This document shows, in pieces, positions 24,883-32,421 of a DNA stretch of 39,713 nucleotides. The position numbers and the translations under genes are program-made. The notes under the pieces are model-generated. The model was not told the origin of the DNA. It did no database searches and was given only the letters and a program-made list of their open reading frames with translations. How positions within the stretch are numbered: the first letter of the stretch is position 1; every line of letters begins with the position of its first letter. The DNA comes from Bryobacter sp. GTDB taxonomy: Bacteria > Acidobacteriota > Terriglobia > Bryobacterales > Bryobacteraceae. The stretch is from NCBI GenBank assembly GCA_022843605.1, contig JALHNI010000051.1:1-39713 (forward strand). Direction: 5' to 3'.

Positions 24883-25440
24883 ATGACAACGGAATCGAAG
24901 GTCATTTGGTTTCTGGAGTCGGAAACCAAGCTCGACGCCTTCCTCAGCGCCTGGGAGACCGGCATCTTGCCCAAGGAGGAATGGACCCACGCGGCGCACG
25001 TTGCCGCGGCCGCATGCTACACCTGGCCCCGTTCGCCCAACGAGGCCCTGCCCCTGCTGCGTGAGCGTATCCGCACCTACAACGAAGCTACCGGGGGACA
25101 GAACACGGTGGACGGCGGCTATCACGAAACGCTGACGCACTTCTGGACGGAAGCCGTGGGATGTTTTGTGGCCGGGCGTCGGAATGGAACCCGCTTGGAT
25201 GCCGTTCTCGACTCCGTGCGGTGTTTTGGCCGGGCGAGCGATCTTCCTCAGCGCTACTACACCCACGACGTCGTCCGCAACCAAGTGGCTCGCCGCGAGT
25301 GGGTGCCGCCCGAGCGCGCTGACGAGTTCGCCAGTTTCTGTGCCGGCCTACTCCGAGACGGCCTACTCCGAGACGGCGCGGCGGGACTGGGAGCGCTTCA
25401 CCAGATAGACTCCGAGAAAGATGATGAGCATCGCCGTTAG
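24883..25440 (+). CDS. Conserved protein of unknown function with W-T-H-x-x-H and G-Y-H-E-T motifs
   Basis: A 185-residue soluble protein. The clearest blocks are EEWTHAAHVAAA and a G-G-Y-H-E-T-L-T-H-F-W segment near residue 85, with three well-placed His and a Glu that could form a metal or catalytic site. I recognise the pattern as a recurrent uncharacterised family in soil bacteria but cannot name a function. ATG 24883 follows AAAGGAG. The last 26 codons overlap the 3' end of the convergent EamA gene (78 bp) and include a GLLRDGLLRDG repeat produced by a 15-bp tandem duplication, so the C-terminal tail may be a recent extension. Confidence 0.75.
   Translation: MTTESKVIWFLESETKLDAFLSAWETGILPKEEWTHAAHVAAAACYTWPRSPNEALPLLRERIRTYNEATGGQNTVDGGYHETLTHFWTEAVGCFVAGRRNGTRLDAVLDSVRCFGRASDLPQRYYTHDVVRNQVARREWVPPERADEFASFCAGLLRDGLLRDGAAGLGALHQIDSEKDDEHRR
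25345..25374. repeat. 15-bp perfect tandem duplication across a stop codon
   Basis: GGCCTACTCCGAGAC occurs at 25345-25359 and again at 25360-25374. On the plus strand it adds five residues in frame to the unknown protein. On the minus strand each unit carries AVSE-stop for the EamA transporter, so that gene has two successive copies of its own end, and only the upstream stop (25363-25365) is used. Confidence 0.8.
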
Positions 25441-26307
25441 CTCGCGTCCGCCGAAGGGCTCGCGATAAAAAATCCAGCCCAGGGTCACCGCCACCACCGG
25501 GTTGATATAGGTGTAGAGCGACACGATCGAAACGGGCAGCTTGTCCAGCACATAGATGTAGGCACTGTAGCCGACGATCGAGCCGAAGACGACTAAGTAC
25601 AGCACGGCGAGCATCCCACGCGCGTTCCAATGAATCGCGGGCTGCGGAATCAGCAGGCCCAGGGCGAGCGTCAGCACGCCGGAGGCGAATTGTTGCACCG
25701 CCCCGCTCACGAACGGGTGCGTAGTCGTCGTCCGGTTTCCGCTATGACGCCGGAACAGAATCGCCCCAAGGCCCCAGGACAAATTGCCCAACTGCAGAAT
25801 CAGGAATCCTTTCACGTTGGCCTCGGAGAAGCCCTCCTGTAGATTCCGCGGAAACACCAGGAGCGCGGTGCCCACAAAGCCCACCAGCATAGCCGCCAGC
25901 GTGCGCCGCCGCAGACGCTCGCCCCCCGGAATCATGGCGTCCAGGGCGACGAACCAGAGCGGCGACGTCGTGATGTAGAGCGAAGCCAAGCTCGACGGGA
26001 TCAACGTCTGGGCGAAAGCGAGTGCGCCGCTGGAAACGGCCAGGGGCAACAGACCGTAGAGCGCCGTGAACACCAGATCGCGGCCGCGGGGGAACACCGA
26101 ACCGCGCCAGGCGGCGATCGCCAGCAGAATCGAGCCGGAAGTAAGAAAGCGGGTCGCCAGAAGTAACAGCGGCGGGAAGCTTTCCAGCGAAATCCGCACC
26201 GCCAAAAAGGTGGTGCCCCAGAAGAAACAAACCGCGGCTAGCGCGGCATAAGGCTTCAGTAGCGGATGAGCGCGCCAGTCCGCGAGAGAAAGAGAGACAC
26301 TGGCCAA
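25363..26307 (-). CDS. EamA-family (drug/metabolite) transporter
   Basis: A 314-residue membrane protein with about ten hydrophobic segments in two five-helix EamA halves. The first begins AALAAVCFFWGTTFLAVRISLESFPP and the second has LQLGNLSWGLGAILFRR and later YTYINPVVAVTLGWIFYREPF. Family members export amino acids, nucleotides or other small metabolites; the substrate is unknown. The start appears to be TTG at 26307, since no ATG or GTG occurs in the first 20 codons. Its start is only 24 bp from that of the divergent PfkB kinase. The stop is inside the 25345-25374 tandem repeat. Confidence 0.88.
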   Translation of the reverse strand: MASVSLSLADWRAHPLLKPYAALAAVCFFWGTTFLAVRISLESFPPLLLLATRFLTSGSILLAIAAWRGSVFPRGRDLVFTALYGLLPLAVSSGALAFAQTLIPSSLASLYITTSPLWFVALDAMIPGGERLRRRTLAAMLVGFVGTALLVFPRNLQEGFSEANVKGFLILQLGNLSWGLGAILFRRHSGNRTTTTHPFVSGAVQQFASGVLTLALGLLIPQPAIHWNARGMLAVLYLVVFGSIVGYSAYIYVLDKLPVSIVSLYTYINPVVAVTLGWIFYREPFGGRELTAMLIIFLGVYLVKRSQSRRAVSE

Positions 26308-26331
26308 ACCTTACCTTAGTACAATAGCGGT

Positions 26332-27273
26332 TTGATCGTCACTCTCACTATTAACCCGGCGATTGACCGCAACGTCCTCGCCGACCGGCTTGTCTTCGAC
26401 GACCGCGCCTACATCCTCGAAACCAGCGAGGCGGCCGGCGGCCGCGGCATTATCTCCTCCAGCGTGATTCATGCCTTCGGCGGCAAGACCATCGCCATCG
26501 CCACAGCGGGGGGCGACAACGGCCCCCGCTTCAAGGAATTGCTGGGCCAGTACAGTTTTCCGGTGCACTTCGTGCCAATCCGCCACTCCATCCGGAACAA
26601 CCTCACCATCACCGACAAGAACGGCCTCTCCGTCAAGCTGAACGAACTTGGCGCCCCGATGTCGCAGGAAGAGCTCGACAAAGTGGAGCAGACAGTCCTG
26701 AGCCGTTTACCTAAAGCCGATTGGCTGATGATCTGCGGCAGCGTGCCCCCCGGGGTTCCGCCCGACTTCTACCAGCGCCTCATCCGCCTGGCCCATGAGC
26801 AAGGCGTTAAAACGCTGCTCGATACCGATAACCAGCCTCTGGAACTGGGCCTGGAGGCCCAGCCCACGGTCGTTAGCCCGAATCAGCAGGAGGCCGAACG
26901 GCTGCTGAACCGCGCCCTCCTGACCCGCAGCAACTTTCTGGACGCTGTCGAACGCATCCTCGATATGGGCGCGCAGTCGGTGGTGCTCTCGCTGGGAAGC
27001 CGCGGCGCCATCGGCGGTATCCGCACCGACGACGGAGTGCGCGTTTGGGAGGCCATCGCGCCGCGCATTGACGCGTTGAGCCCCATCGGTGCGGGCGATG
27101 CCTTGGCTGCCGCCTTCGTTTGGGCGCGGAAGAAGAAGAAGGAGTTCTGGGAGGCGGTACGCTGGGGCGTCGCCGCCGGTTCGGCCTCCGCCCAATTGCC
27201 GGGATTGCAACTGGCGAATCTGGAGCAGGCGAAACTGATCTACAAGCAAGTGGAAGTTCGCCCGGTCAAATAG
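26332..27273 (+). CDS. PfkB-family sugar kinase, 1-phosphofructokinase-like
   Basis: A 313-residue ribokinase-family enzyme. The opening IVTLTINPAIDR is the hallmark of the FruK/LacC/PfkB hexose-phosphate kinase branch. GGRGIISSSVIHAFGGKT binds the sugar phosphate, SLGSRGAIGG and SPIGAGDALAAAF form the ATP site with the catalytic Asp in GAGD. It likely phosphorylates fructose 1-phosphate, tagatose 6-phosphate or fructose 6-phosphate. The start is a TTG at 26332 with no obvious ribosome site; the first methionine in frame is far inside. The stop codon overlaps the first GGACA box of the protease promoter region. Confidence 0.87.
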   Translation: MIVTLTINPAIDRNVLADRLVFDDRAYILETSEAAGGRGIISSSVIHAFGGKTIAIATAGGDNGPRFKELLGQYSFPVHFVPIRHSIRNNLTITDKNGLSVKLNELGAPMSQEELDKVEQTVLSRLPKADWLMICGSVPPGVPPDFYQRLIRLAHEQGVKTLLDTDNQPLELGLEAQPTVVSPNQQEAERLLNRALLTRSNFLDAVERILDMGAQSVVLSLGSRGAIGGIRTDDGVRVWEAIAPRIDALSPIGAGDALAAAFVWARKKKKEFWEAVRWGVAAGSASAQLPGLQLANLEQAKLIYKQVEVRPVK

Positions 27274-27285
27274 GACAGAATGTCC
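27273..27285. promoter_or_regulatory. Distal GGACA-N3-TGTCC box upstream of subtilase 1
   Basis: GGACA-GAA-TGTCC, perfect 5-bp arms, centred at 27279, about 109 bp before the predicted sigma-54 transcription start near 27388. It overlaps the last base of the kinase stop codon. Confidence 0.68.
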
Positions 27286-27294
27286 GCGCCGCTC

Positions 27295-27309
27295 GGGACA
27301 GAATGTCCC
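27295..27309. promoter_or_regulatory. Proximal GGACA-N3-TGTCC box upstream of subtilase 1
   Basis: GGGACA-GAA-TGTCCC, perfect 6-bp arms, centred at 27302, about 86 bp before the predicted start of transcription. Centre-to-centre distance to the distal box is 23 bp, near two helical turns, so a pair of dimers could bind the same DNA face. Confidence 0.68.
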
Positions 27310-27361
27310 GGAGAGAGGCAAGCGGCGAATCGTTAGCTCTGAGAATCAATCACTTAGGGAT

Positions 27362-27377
27362 TGGCACTTGGCCTGCA
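27362..27377 (+). promoter_or_regulatory. Sigma-54-type -24/-12 promoter of subtilase 1
   Basis: TGGCACT-tggc-CTGCA matches the sigma-54 consensus TGGCACG-N4-TTGCA, with GG (27363) and GC (27375) exactly 12 bp apart. Predicted transcription start is near 27388, right at the ATG at 27389, so either the transcript is nearly leaderless or translation begins slightly downstream. The same arrangement occurs before the second protease. Confidence 0.65.
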
Positions 27378-27388
27378 TTAACAGGCGC

Positions 27389-29194
27389 ATGACGATGCGG
27401 ACTGTATTGAAGATCCTAAGGCCTGGTATGAGCCTGATGCTCACCGCCACTCTCGCGGTAGCCCAAGAGCCGGGGTACCCCGCTATGCCCGACAAGGAGA
27501 ATTCTGCAACCTGGGGGTCATTTAAGCCCGAACAGATGCCGGAGACCCTGGCCCTCGACGTGGCGAGTTACCGTGAGAAAGACACTCCCGCGGAAGGCAA
27601 TGACGAGATCGACGTGATCGTCCAGTACCGCAGCGCTCCCGAAACGCATGTCGAGCGGGCAGTGAAGCGCGGTGCTCGCGTCAAAGGGCTCTTGGGTGAT
27701 GCGGTTCTTGCTCGCATGACGCGCCAGGCGGCGATCGAACTGGCCGCCGATCCCCAGGTCCTCTACGTCAGCCCGGATCGCGAAGTCACCGCCTCGGCCA
27801 ACGTGATCGACTACTCGTCCGTTACCGTCAACGCTGACAAGGCTTTGAGGAGCGGCTATGACGGTAACGGTATCGGTATCGCTGTCATCGATTCCGGGGT
27901 TAGCGAAGACAACGAGGACTTCGGCAAAGCAGATTGCCTGGGATCAAGAATCGTCTACGCCGAAGACTTCGTGAACTGGTCAGAGGCCCCCGGTTCGTAT
28001 GGCCACGGTACGCACGTCGCCGGGATTCTAGCCGGCAACGGTTGCGTCGCCGATCGCCCGGGCAAGAACAACTTCGAACAGGCGCCAGGTATCGCGCCGG
28101 CGGCGAACATCATCAGCCTGCGCGCGCTCGATACGCGCGGCAAAGGCAAGGACAGTTCCTTGATCGCCGCCATCAACCGGGCCATCGCCCTCAAATCCCG
28201 TTACAACATCCGCGTCATCAACATTTCGGCCGGACGCATGGTGAGGGAGACCTACACCAAGGATCCACTTTGCCAAGCCGTAGAGCGAGCCTGGAAAGCT
28301 GGCATCGTGGTCGTCGTGGCGGCCGGCAACAACGGCCGCGACAACACCATGAAGACGAACGGCTACAGCACGATCACGTCCCCGGCAAACGATCCTTTCG
28401 TCATCACCGTCGGTGCCGTCAACGACCGCAAGTCGCACCAGAAGTCAGACGACGTCCTGCTTACCTTTTCGTCCAAAGGGCCGACACTGATCGATCAATA
28501 CGTCAAGCCGGACATCATGGCGCCCGGCGCAAGCGTCCTGGCGACGAAGCCGTTGGGCTCGTATCTCCAAGCGGTCTTTCCCAAGAACACGCTCCCCGGC
28601 AACCGGGCAAAACTGATCCCGGAAAATGCCTACTTCTGGCTGAGTGGTACCAGCATGGCGGCGCCGATGGTCGCCGGCGCCGCCGCCCTGCTCCTTCAAA
28701 AGGAACCGTCGCTCACGCCCGACCAAGTGAAAGCGCGCCTGATGAGGACCGCCAGCAAGCAGTTCCCGTCACAGACTTCCTGGAAGGACCCGGCCACCAA
28801 CATCGTCTACACCGCCTACTCCGACATCTTCACCGTCGGTGCGGGCTACCTCGACATCCAGGCCGCACTCAATAGCCCGCAGAATATTTCGAGGACCCAA
28901 TCAGCGAAGTCGCCGCGTGTCAAAGTGCGCTCCGATGGCAAAGTAGAACTTTACAATGACAGCTCGAACTCGGTCAGCGGTTCCAGCCTGGTTTGGGGTT
29001 CCAGCGTCGTGTGGGGCACCAATATGGTTTGGGGCAGCACCGTCCTGGTCAATGCTTCGAACGTAGTTTGGGGCAACAGCATCGTGTGGGGCAGTTCCAC
29101 CATGACCGGCTACAGCATCGTCTGGGGCAGCAATGTCGTCTGGGGCAACTCCACGCCGTTCTCAGAGGGAACGTCGATCGAGGGCGAGAACTAG
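27389..29194 (+). CDS. Secreted subtilisin-like serine protease (S8) with V-W-G repeat tail, copy 1
   Basis: A 601-residue secreted protease. A signal region (RPGMSLMLTATLAVAQ) is followed by an I9-like propeptide (about residues 72-135, with DVIVQY and a YVSPDREV end). The S8 catalytic domain has Asp168 in AVIDSGV, His206 in GHGTHVAG, Asn314 in AAGNNG and Ser422 in SGTSMAAP. After a short spacer, residues about 533-588 form a tail of seven V-W-G units. The start at ATG 27389 is favoured by its alignment with the second copy; ATG 27395 is possible. No Shine-Dalgarno sequence is visible. Expression is probably under sigma-54 control with two upstream dyads. A strong terminator follows. Confidence 0.92.
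   Translation: MTMRTVLKILRPGMSLMLTATLAVAQEPGYPAMPDKENSATWGSFKPEQMPETLALDVASYREKDTPAEGNDEIDVIVQYRSAPETHVERAVKRGARVKGLLGDAVLARMTRQAAIELAADPQVLYVSPDREVTASANVIDYSSVTVNADKALRSGYDGNGIGIAVIDSGVSEDNEDFGKADCLGSRIVYAEDFVNWSEAPGSYGHGTHVAGILAGNGCVADRPGKNNFEQAPGIAPAANIISLRALDTRGKGKDSSLIAAINRAIALKSRYNIRVINISAGRMVRETYTKDPLCQAVERAWKAGIVVVVAAGNNGRDNTMKTNGYSTITSPANDPFVITVGAVNDRKSHQKSDDVLLTFSSKGPTLIDQYVKPDIMAPGASVLATKPLGSYLQAVFPKNTLPGNRAKLIPENAYFWLSGTSMAAPMVAGAAALLLQKEPSLTPDQVKARLMRTASKQFPSQTSWKDPATNIVYTAYSDIFTVGAGYLDIQAALNSPQNISRTQSAKSPRVKVRSDGKVELYNDSSNSVSGSSLVWGSSVVWGTNMVWGSTVLVNASNVVWGNSIVWGSSTMTGYSIVWGSNVVWGNSTPFSEGTSIEGEN
28988..29153 (+). repeat. V-W-G repeat region of subtilase 1
   Basis: Seven units of the form [VIM/L]-V-W-G-x-[SN], mostly six residues apart, arranged 3 + 2 + 2 with LVNASN and TMTGYS spacers. 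A period of six with a small hydrophobic at a fixed place recalls hexapeptide beta-solenoids, but this is inference. Confidence 0.8.
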
Positions 29195-29227
29195 ACGCAG
29201 CCCCCGCGTCTCCCAAAGCGTCGTAGC

Positions 29228-29284
29228 GGCCCGGCAGCTTCCGTCCCTTCCTTGGGGACAGAAGCCGCCGGGCCTTTCGCTTTT
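29228..29284 (+). terminator. Intrinsic terminator of subtilase 1
   Basis: A long hairpin pairs GGCCCGGC (29228-29235) with GCCGGGCC (29267-29274), continuing with GCTTC/GAAGC and GTCCC/GGGAC around a short TTCCTT loop. TTTCGCTTTT follows. Confidence 0.88.
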
Positions 29285-29305
29285 GGGCCAGATGAACAGG
29301 TTCAT

Positions 29306-29318
29306 GGACACCTTGTCC
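29306..29318. promoter_or_regulatory. Distal GGACA-N3-TGTCC box upstream of subtilase 2
   Basis: GGACA-CCT-TGTCC, perfect arms, centred at 29312, about 107 bp before the predicted transcription start near 29419. The three central bases differ from those of copy 1, so only the arms are conserved. Confidence 0.68.
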
Positions 29319-29326
29319 ACCCATGA

Positions 29327-29339
29327 GGACACTCTGTCC
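29327..29339. promoter_or_regulatory. Proximal GGACA-N3-TGTCC box upstream of subtilase 2
   Basis: GGACA-CTC-TGTCC, perfect arms, centred at 29333, about 86 bp before the predicted transcription start. It is 21 bp from the distal box, two helical turns. Confidence 0.68.
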
Positions 29340-29392
29340 GCCATTTAAGCCAATACCGCGAATCAACCCTCTGTAATCAACAACATACAGAT

Positions 29393-29408
29393 TGGCAAAC
29401 GACGTGCA
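29393..29408 (+). promoter_or_regulatory. Sigma-54-type -24/-12 promoter of subtilase 2
   Basis: TGGCAAA-cgac-GTGCA keeps the invariant GG (29394) and GC (29406), 12 bp apart, and most of the consensus. Predicted start of transcription is near 29419, two bases before the ATG. Confidence 0.65.
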
Positions 29409-29420
29409 ACCTATCGATGC

Positions 29421-31211
29421 ATGAGTCGGAAATTTATCGATCTCGCGAAGCCGGGCCTCAGTCTGATGCTTACCGCGACACTGGCGATTGGACAACAAAC
29501 CATCGTCCCCGCGGGGGTGGAACACTCCGCGACCTGGGGCTCGCTGAAGCCCGAACACGCGGGAAACCTGGCCGTGGAGTTCTCGACACGAAAAAACAAA
29601 GACGCGCCGCGGCAGGATGACGAAGAGTTGGACGTCATCGTTCAATACCGTGAGTCCCCGGAAGCGAACCTGGCCAGGGCCATTAAAGGCGGAGCCAAGG
29701 TAAAGGGAATGCTGGGGGATGCAGTCCTCGCCCGCATGACCCACCAGGCCGCCATCGAACTTGCGAATGACCCCAACGTGGCGTACATTAGCCCGGACCG
29801 GGAAGTTTCCGCCACCAGCAAGATCGACTACTCGGGCGCCTCGATCGGTGCGGACCGCGCCTTCAATTCCGGCTACAACGGCAAGGGCATCGGCATCGCC
29901 ATCATCGACTCGGGCGTCGCCACCGACAACATCGACCTTCGGGACGCCACCTGCACCAAATCGCGCGTCGTCTACAGCGAGGACTTCGCTACCTGGGATC
30001 CGAACTCCTGGGATCCTTACGGCCACGGCACTCATGTGGCCGGCATCGCCGGTGGCAATGGCTGCATCGCCGAGCACAATAATAAGGGCTTCGATCGTGC
30101 ACCCGGCATTGCCCCGGCCGCGAACATCATCTCGCTGCGAGCGCTCGATAAAGAGGGCAAGGGCAAAGACAGCTCCCTCATCGCCGCCATCAACCGGGCC
30201 ATCGCGCTGAAGACCCAGTACAACATTCGCGTGCTCAACATCTCCGCCGGCCGGCTGGTGAAGGAATCCTACGCCAAAGACCCCCTTTGCCAGGCCGTGG
30301 AGAAAGCCTGGAAGGCCGGCATCGTCGTGGTCGTCGCCGCGGGCAACAATGGCCGCGATAACTCCATGAAGACCAACGGCTACAGCACCATCACCTCACC
30401 CGGCAACGATCCCTTCGTCATTACCGTAGGCGCGATCAACGATCGCAAGACGGACAGCAAGTCGGATGACGTCCTGCTCACCTTCTCCTCCAAAGGACCT
30501 ACGCTGATTGACCAGTACGCCAAGCCCGACATCATGGCGCCCGGAGCCAACATCCTGGCCACCAAACCGTGGTCTACCTACCTCCAGACGAAGTTTGTCG
30601 GCAACACCCTGCCGGGCAATTGGGAAACGAAGATTCCCTACGAATCCTACTTCTGGCTGAGCGGCACTAGCATGGCCGCCCCGATGGTCTCCGGCGCAGC
30701 CGCCCTTCTCTTGCAAAAAGAGCCCACGCTGACCCCCGATCAGGTGAAGGCTCGCCTGATGAAAACCGCCAGCAAGCAGTTGCCCTCGCGAACCACCTGG
30801 AAAGATCCCGCCACCGGCATTTTCTACACCGCCAACGCCGATATCTTCACGGTCGGCGCCGGCTACCTTGACGTCATGGCCGCCCTCAACAGCGCTGAAA
30901 CCATCGGCCGAACCCAGTCCGCCAAGTCTCCTCGCGTGCGCGTCCGCACTGACGGCAAGGTGGAAACGTACAACGACGCTTCGAATCTCACCACCGGCAC
31001 CAGCATTGTCTGGGGCAGCAACATCGTCTGGGGCGCCAACGTCGTCTGGGGCAACACGGTGCTCGTAAACGGTTCAAACGTGGTCTGGGGCGAGAGCATC
31101 GTCTGGGGCACCAGGACGGTCTCCGGCTACAGCATCGTCTGGGGCACTAATGTCGTCTGGGGCAACTCCGTACCCTTCACCGAAAGCACCTCGATCAACG
31201 GCGAAAACTAG
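29421..31211 (+). CDS. Secreted subtilisin-like serine protease (S8) with V-W-G repeat tail, copy 2
   Basis: A 596-residue tandem paralogue of the preceding protease, alike through its whole length. A signal region (KPGLSLMLTATLAIGQ) leads to an I9-like propeptide and an S8 domain with Asp163 in IIDSGV, His202 in GHGTHVAG, Asn309 in AAGNN and Ser417 in SGTSMAAP. Residues from about 528 to the C-terminus carry seven V-W-G units in the same 3 + 2 + 2 layout. The main divergence is at the mature N-terminus and in surface loops such as DPNSWDPY, so the two may differ in substrate or propeptide processing. It has its own dyads, -24/-12 element and terminator and so is a separate transcription unit. 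Confidence 0.92.
   Translation: MSRKFIDLAKPGLSLMLTATLAIGQQTIVPAGVEHSATWGSLKPEHAGNLAVEFSTRKNKDAPRQDDEELDVIVQYRESPEANLARAIKGGAKVKGMLGDAVLARMTHQAAIELANDPNVAYISPDREVSATSKIDYSGASIGADRAFNSGYNGKGIGIAIIDSGVATDNIDLRDATCTKSRVVYSEDFATWDPNSWDPYGHGTHVAGIAGGNGCIAEHNNKGFDRAPGIAPAANIISLRALDKEGKGKDSSLIAAINRAIALKTQYNIRVLNISAGRLVKESYAKDPLCQAVEKAWKAGIVVVVAAGNNGRDNSMKTNGYSTITSPGNDPFVITVGAINDRKTDSKSDDVLLTFSSKGPTLIDQYAKPDIMAPGANILATKPWSTYLQTKFVGNTLPGNWETKIPYESYFWLSGTSMAAPMVSGAAALLLQKEPTLTPDQVKARLMKTASKQLPSRTTWKDPATGIFYTANADIFTVGAGYLDVMAALNSAETIGRTQSAKSPRVRVRTDGKVETYNDASNLTTGTSIVWGSNIVWGANVVWGNTVLVNGSNVVWGESIVWGTRTVSGYSIVWGTNVVWGNSVPFTESTSINGEN
31005..31169 (+). repeat. V-W-G repeat region of subtilase 2
   Basis: Seven V-W-G units with spacers LVNGSN and TVSGYS, the same order as in copy 1. 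At DNA level ATCGTCTGGGGC-type 18-bp units recur, so the repeat is well conserved in sequence as well as in protein pattern. Confidence 0.8.
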
Positions 31212-31228
31212 TTCTTGCTCCGGCAGGA

Positions 31229-31286
31229 CGCCCGGCCAAAACAAGATCCCATTCGCTCCGGGATCCTTTGGCCGGGCGCTTTTTTA
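31229..31286 (+). terminator. Intrinsic terminator of subtilase 2
   Basis: CGCCCGGCC (31229-31237) pairs with GGCCGGGCG (31270-31278), with CCAAA/TTTGG continuing the outer stem, an inner GATCCC/GGGATC stem, and six Ts directly after (31280-31285). Confidence 0.9.
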
Positions 31287-31298
31287 TTCGCGAAAGGC

Positions 31299-32048
31299 CT
31301 ATTCGCGAAAAGACGGATCCTTGCGGTCCATCAACCGCACCAGCGCATCAAACTCCGGGTTCGGATTGCGGCTATAGCCCTCTTCGCCTTCCGCCTTCAA
31401 GAAGACATCGCTGCGCTCGCGGCTGACGGTTCGCACGCCATCGGGCGGCACCACCAGCGGCGATCCCGTGGCCTGAGCGGCCAACTGCACCTGGCACGCA
31501 CGCTCCAGCCGGTACATGCGCACGAAGGCCTGCGCCACGGTCTCGCCGCAGGTCAGCAGCCCGTGATTGCGCATGATCATCACGTCCTTGTCACCCAGGT
31601 CGGCCGCCAGACGCTCCCGCTCCTCGCGGTCGAGGCTGGGCCCCTCAAAGTCGTGATAGGCCACCGCGCCGTCGTAGCCCAGCGCGTACATGCTGATCGG
31701 CAACAGCCCGCATTCCAACGCCGCCACGCCCATGCCGGCCACCGTATGCGTATGCATGATGCACCGCACATCGCGCCGCGCCATATGGATCGCGCTGTGA
31801 ATCACGAAGCCCGCCGGATTGATCTCCTGCGTCGGGTCGCCGATGATCCGGCCGTCCAGATCCACCTTCACCAGATTCGATGCCGTCACCTCATCGAAAC
31901 GGTACCCATACGGGTTAATCAGAAAGTGGTGCTCCGGCCCGGGAACCCGCACCGTCGTGTGGGTCCAGATCAGTTCACTCCAGCCGAAGTGGTCAATGAT
32001 GCGATAAGCCGCGGCAAGTTGGACGCGAAGGTCGCGTTCGGTAGACAT
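31299..32048 (-). CDS. Class II aldolase/adducin family protein
   Basis: A 249-residue protein of the zinc-dependent class II aldolase fold. The metal-binding histidines are visible in CIMHTHTVAGMG and later MRNHGLLTCGE. The family includes fuculose/ribulose-phosphate aldolases and epimerases and many uncharacterised members. The lack of flanking sugar genes leaves the substrate open. It lies after the terminator of the second protease on the opposite strand and is divergent from the DUF423 gene, 19 bp apart. Confidence 0.88.
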   Translation of the reverse strand: MSTERDLRVQLAAAYRIIDHFGWSELIWTHTTVRVPGPEHHFLINPYGYRFDEVTASNLVKVDLDGRIIGDPTQEINPAGFVIHSAIHMARRDVRCIMHTHTVAGMGVAALECGLLPISMYALGYDGAVAYHDFEGPSLDREERERLAADLGDKDVMIMRNHGLLTCGETVAQAFVRMYRLERACQVQLAAQATGSPLVVPPDGVRTVSRERSDVFLKAEGEEGYSRNPNPEFDALVRLMDRKDPSFRE

Positions 32049-32067
32049 TGACCCCTATTATGAAACT

Positions 32068-32421
32068 ATGTGGACCTTTATCGCGGCAGGCGCTTTGGCA
32101 ATGGCGGTGATGATCGGCGCCTTCGGAGCCCACGCCCTGCGAGATCGTCTGGATGCCTATTCCATGGGTGTTTACGAAAAAGCGGTCTTCTACCACTTCA
32201 TCCACGCTCTCGGAATGCTGGCCGTTTCGTTGATGCCCCGCGCGGGCGCCCTCAATTGGGTCTGTGCGCTGCTGCTGGCCGGGATCTTACTCTTTTCGGG
32301 ATCGCTCTACGCCCTGGCCGTTACCGGAGTGCGCGCGCTCGGAGCCGTCACACCTTTAGGGGGAATCTGCTTTGTTGCGGCTTGGCTGCTGCTGGCCTAC
32401 GTGGCCGTCAAACGGACCTAA
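32068..32421 (+). CDS. DUF423 small membrane protein (YgdD-like)
   Basis: A 117-residue integral membrane protein with four hydrophobic segments. It has the family features GAFGAHALRDRLD, YHFIHALGML, LLLAGILLFSGSLYALAV and TPLGGICFVAAWLLLAY. No molecular function is established. Its stop codon overlaps that of the convergent gene at 32418 by 4 bp. Confidence 0.9.
   Translation: MWTFIAAGALAMAVMIGAFGAHALRDRLDAYSMGVYEKAVFYHFIHALGMLAVSLMPRAGALNWVCALLLAGILLFSGSLYALAVTGVRALGAVTPLGGICFVAAWLLLAYVAVKRT

Noticed and set aside
27934..28875. 313-residue plus-strand frame inside subtilase 1
   Set aside because: Out-of-frame reading of the protease domain, dominated by Arg, His and Gln.
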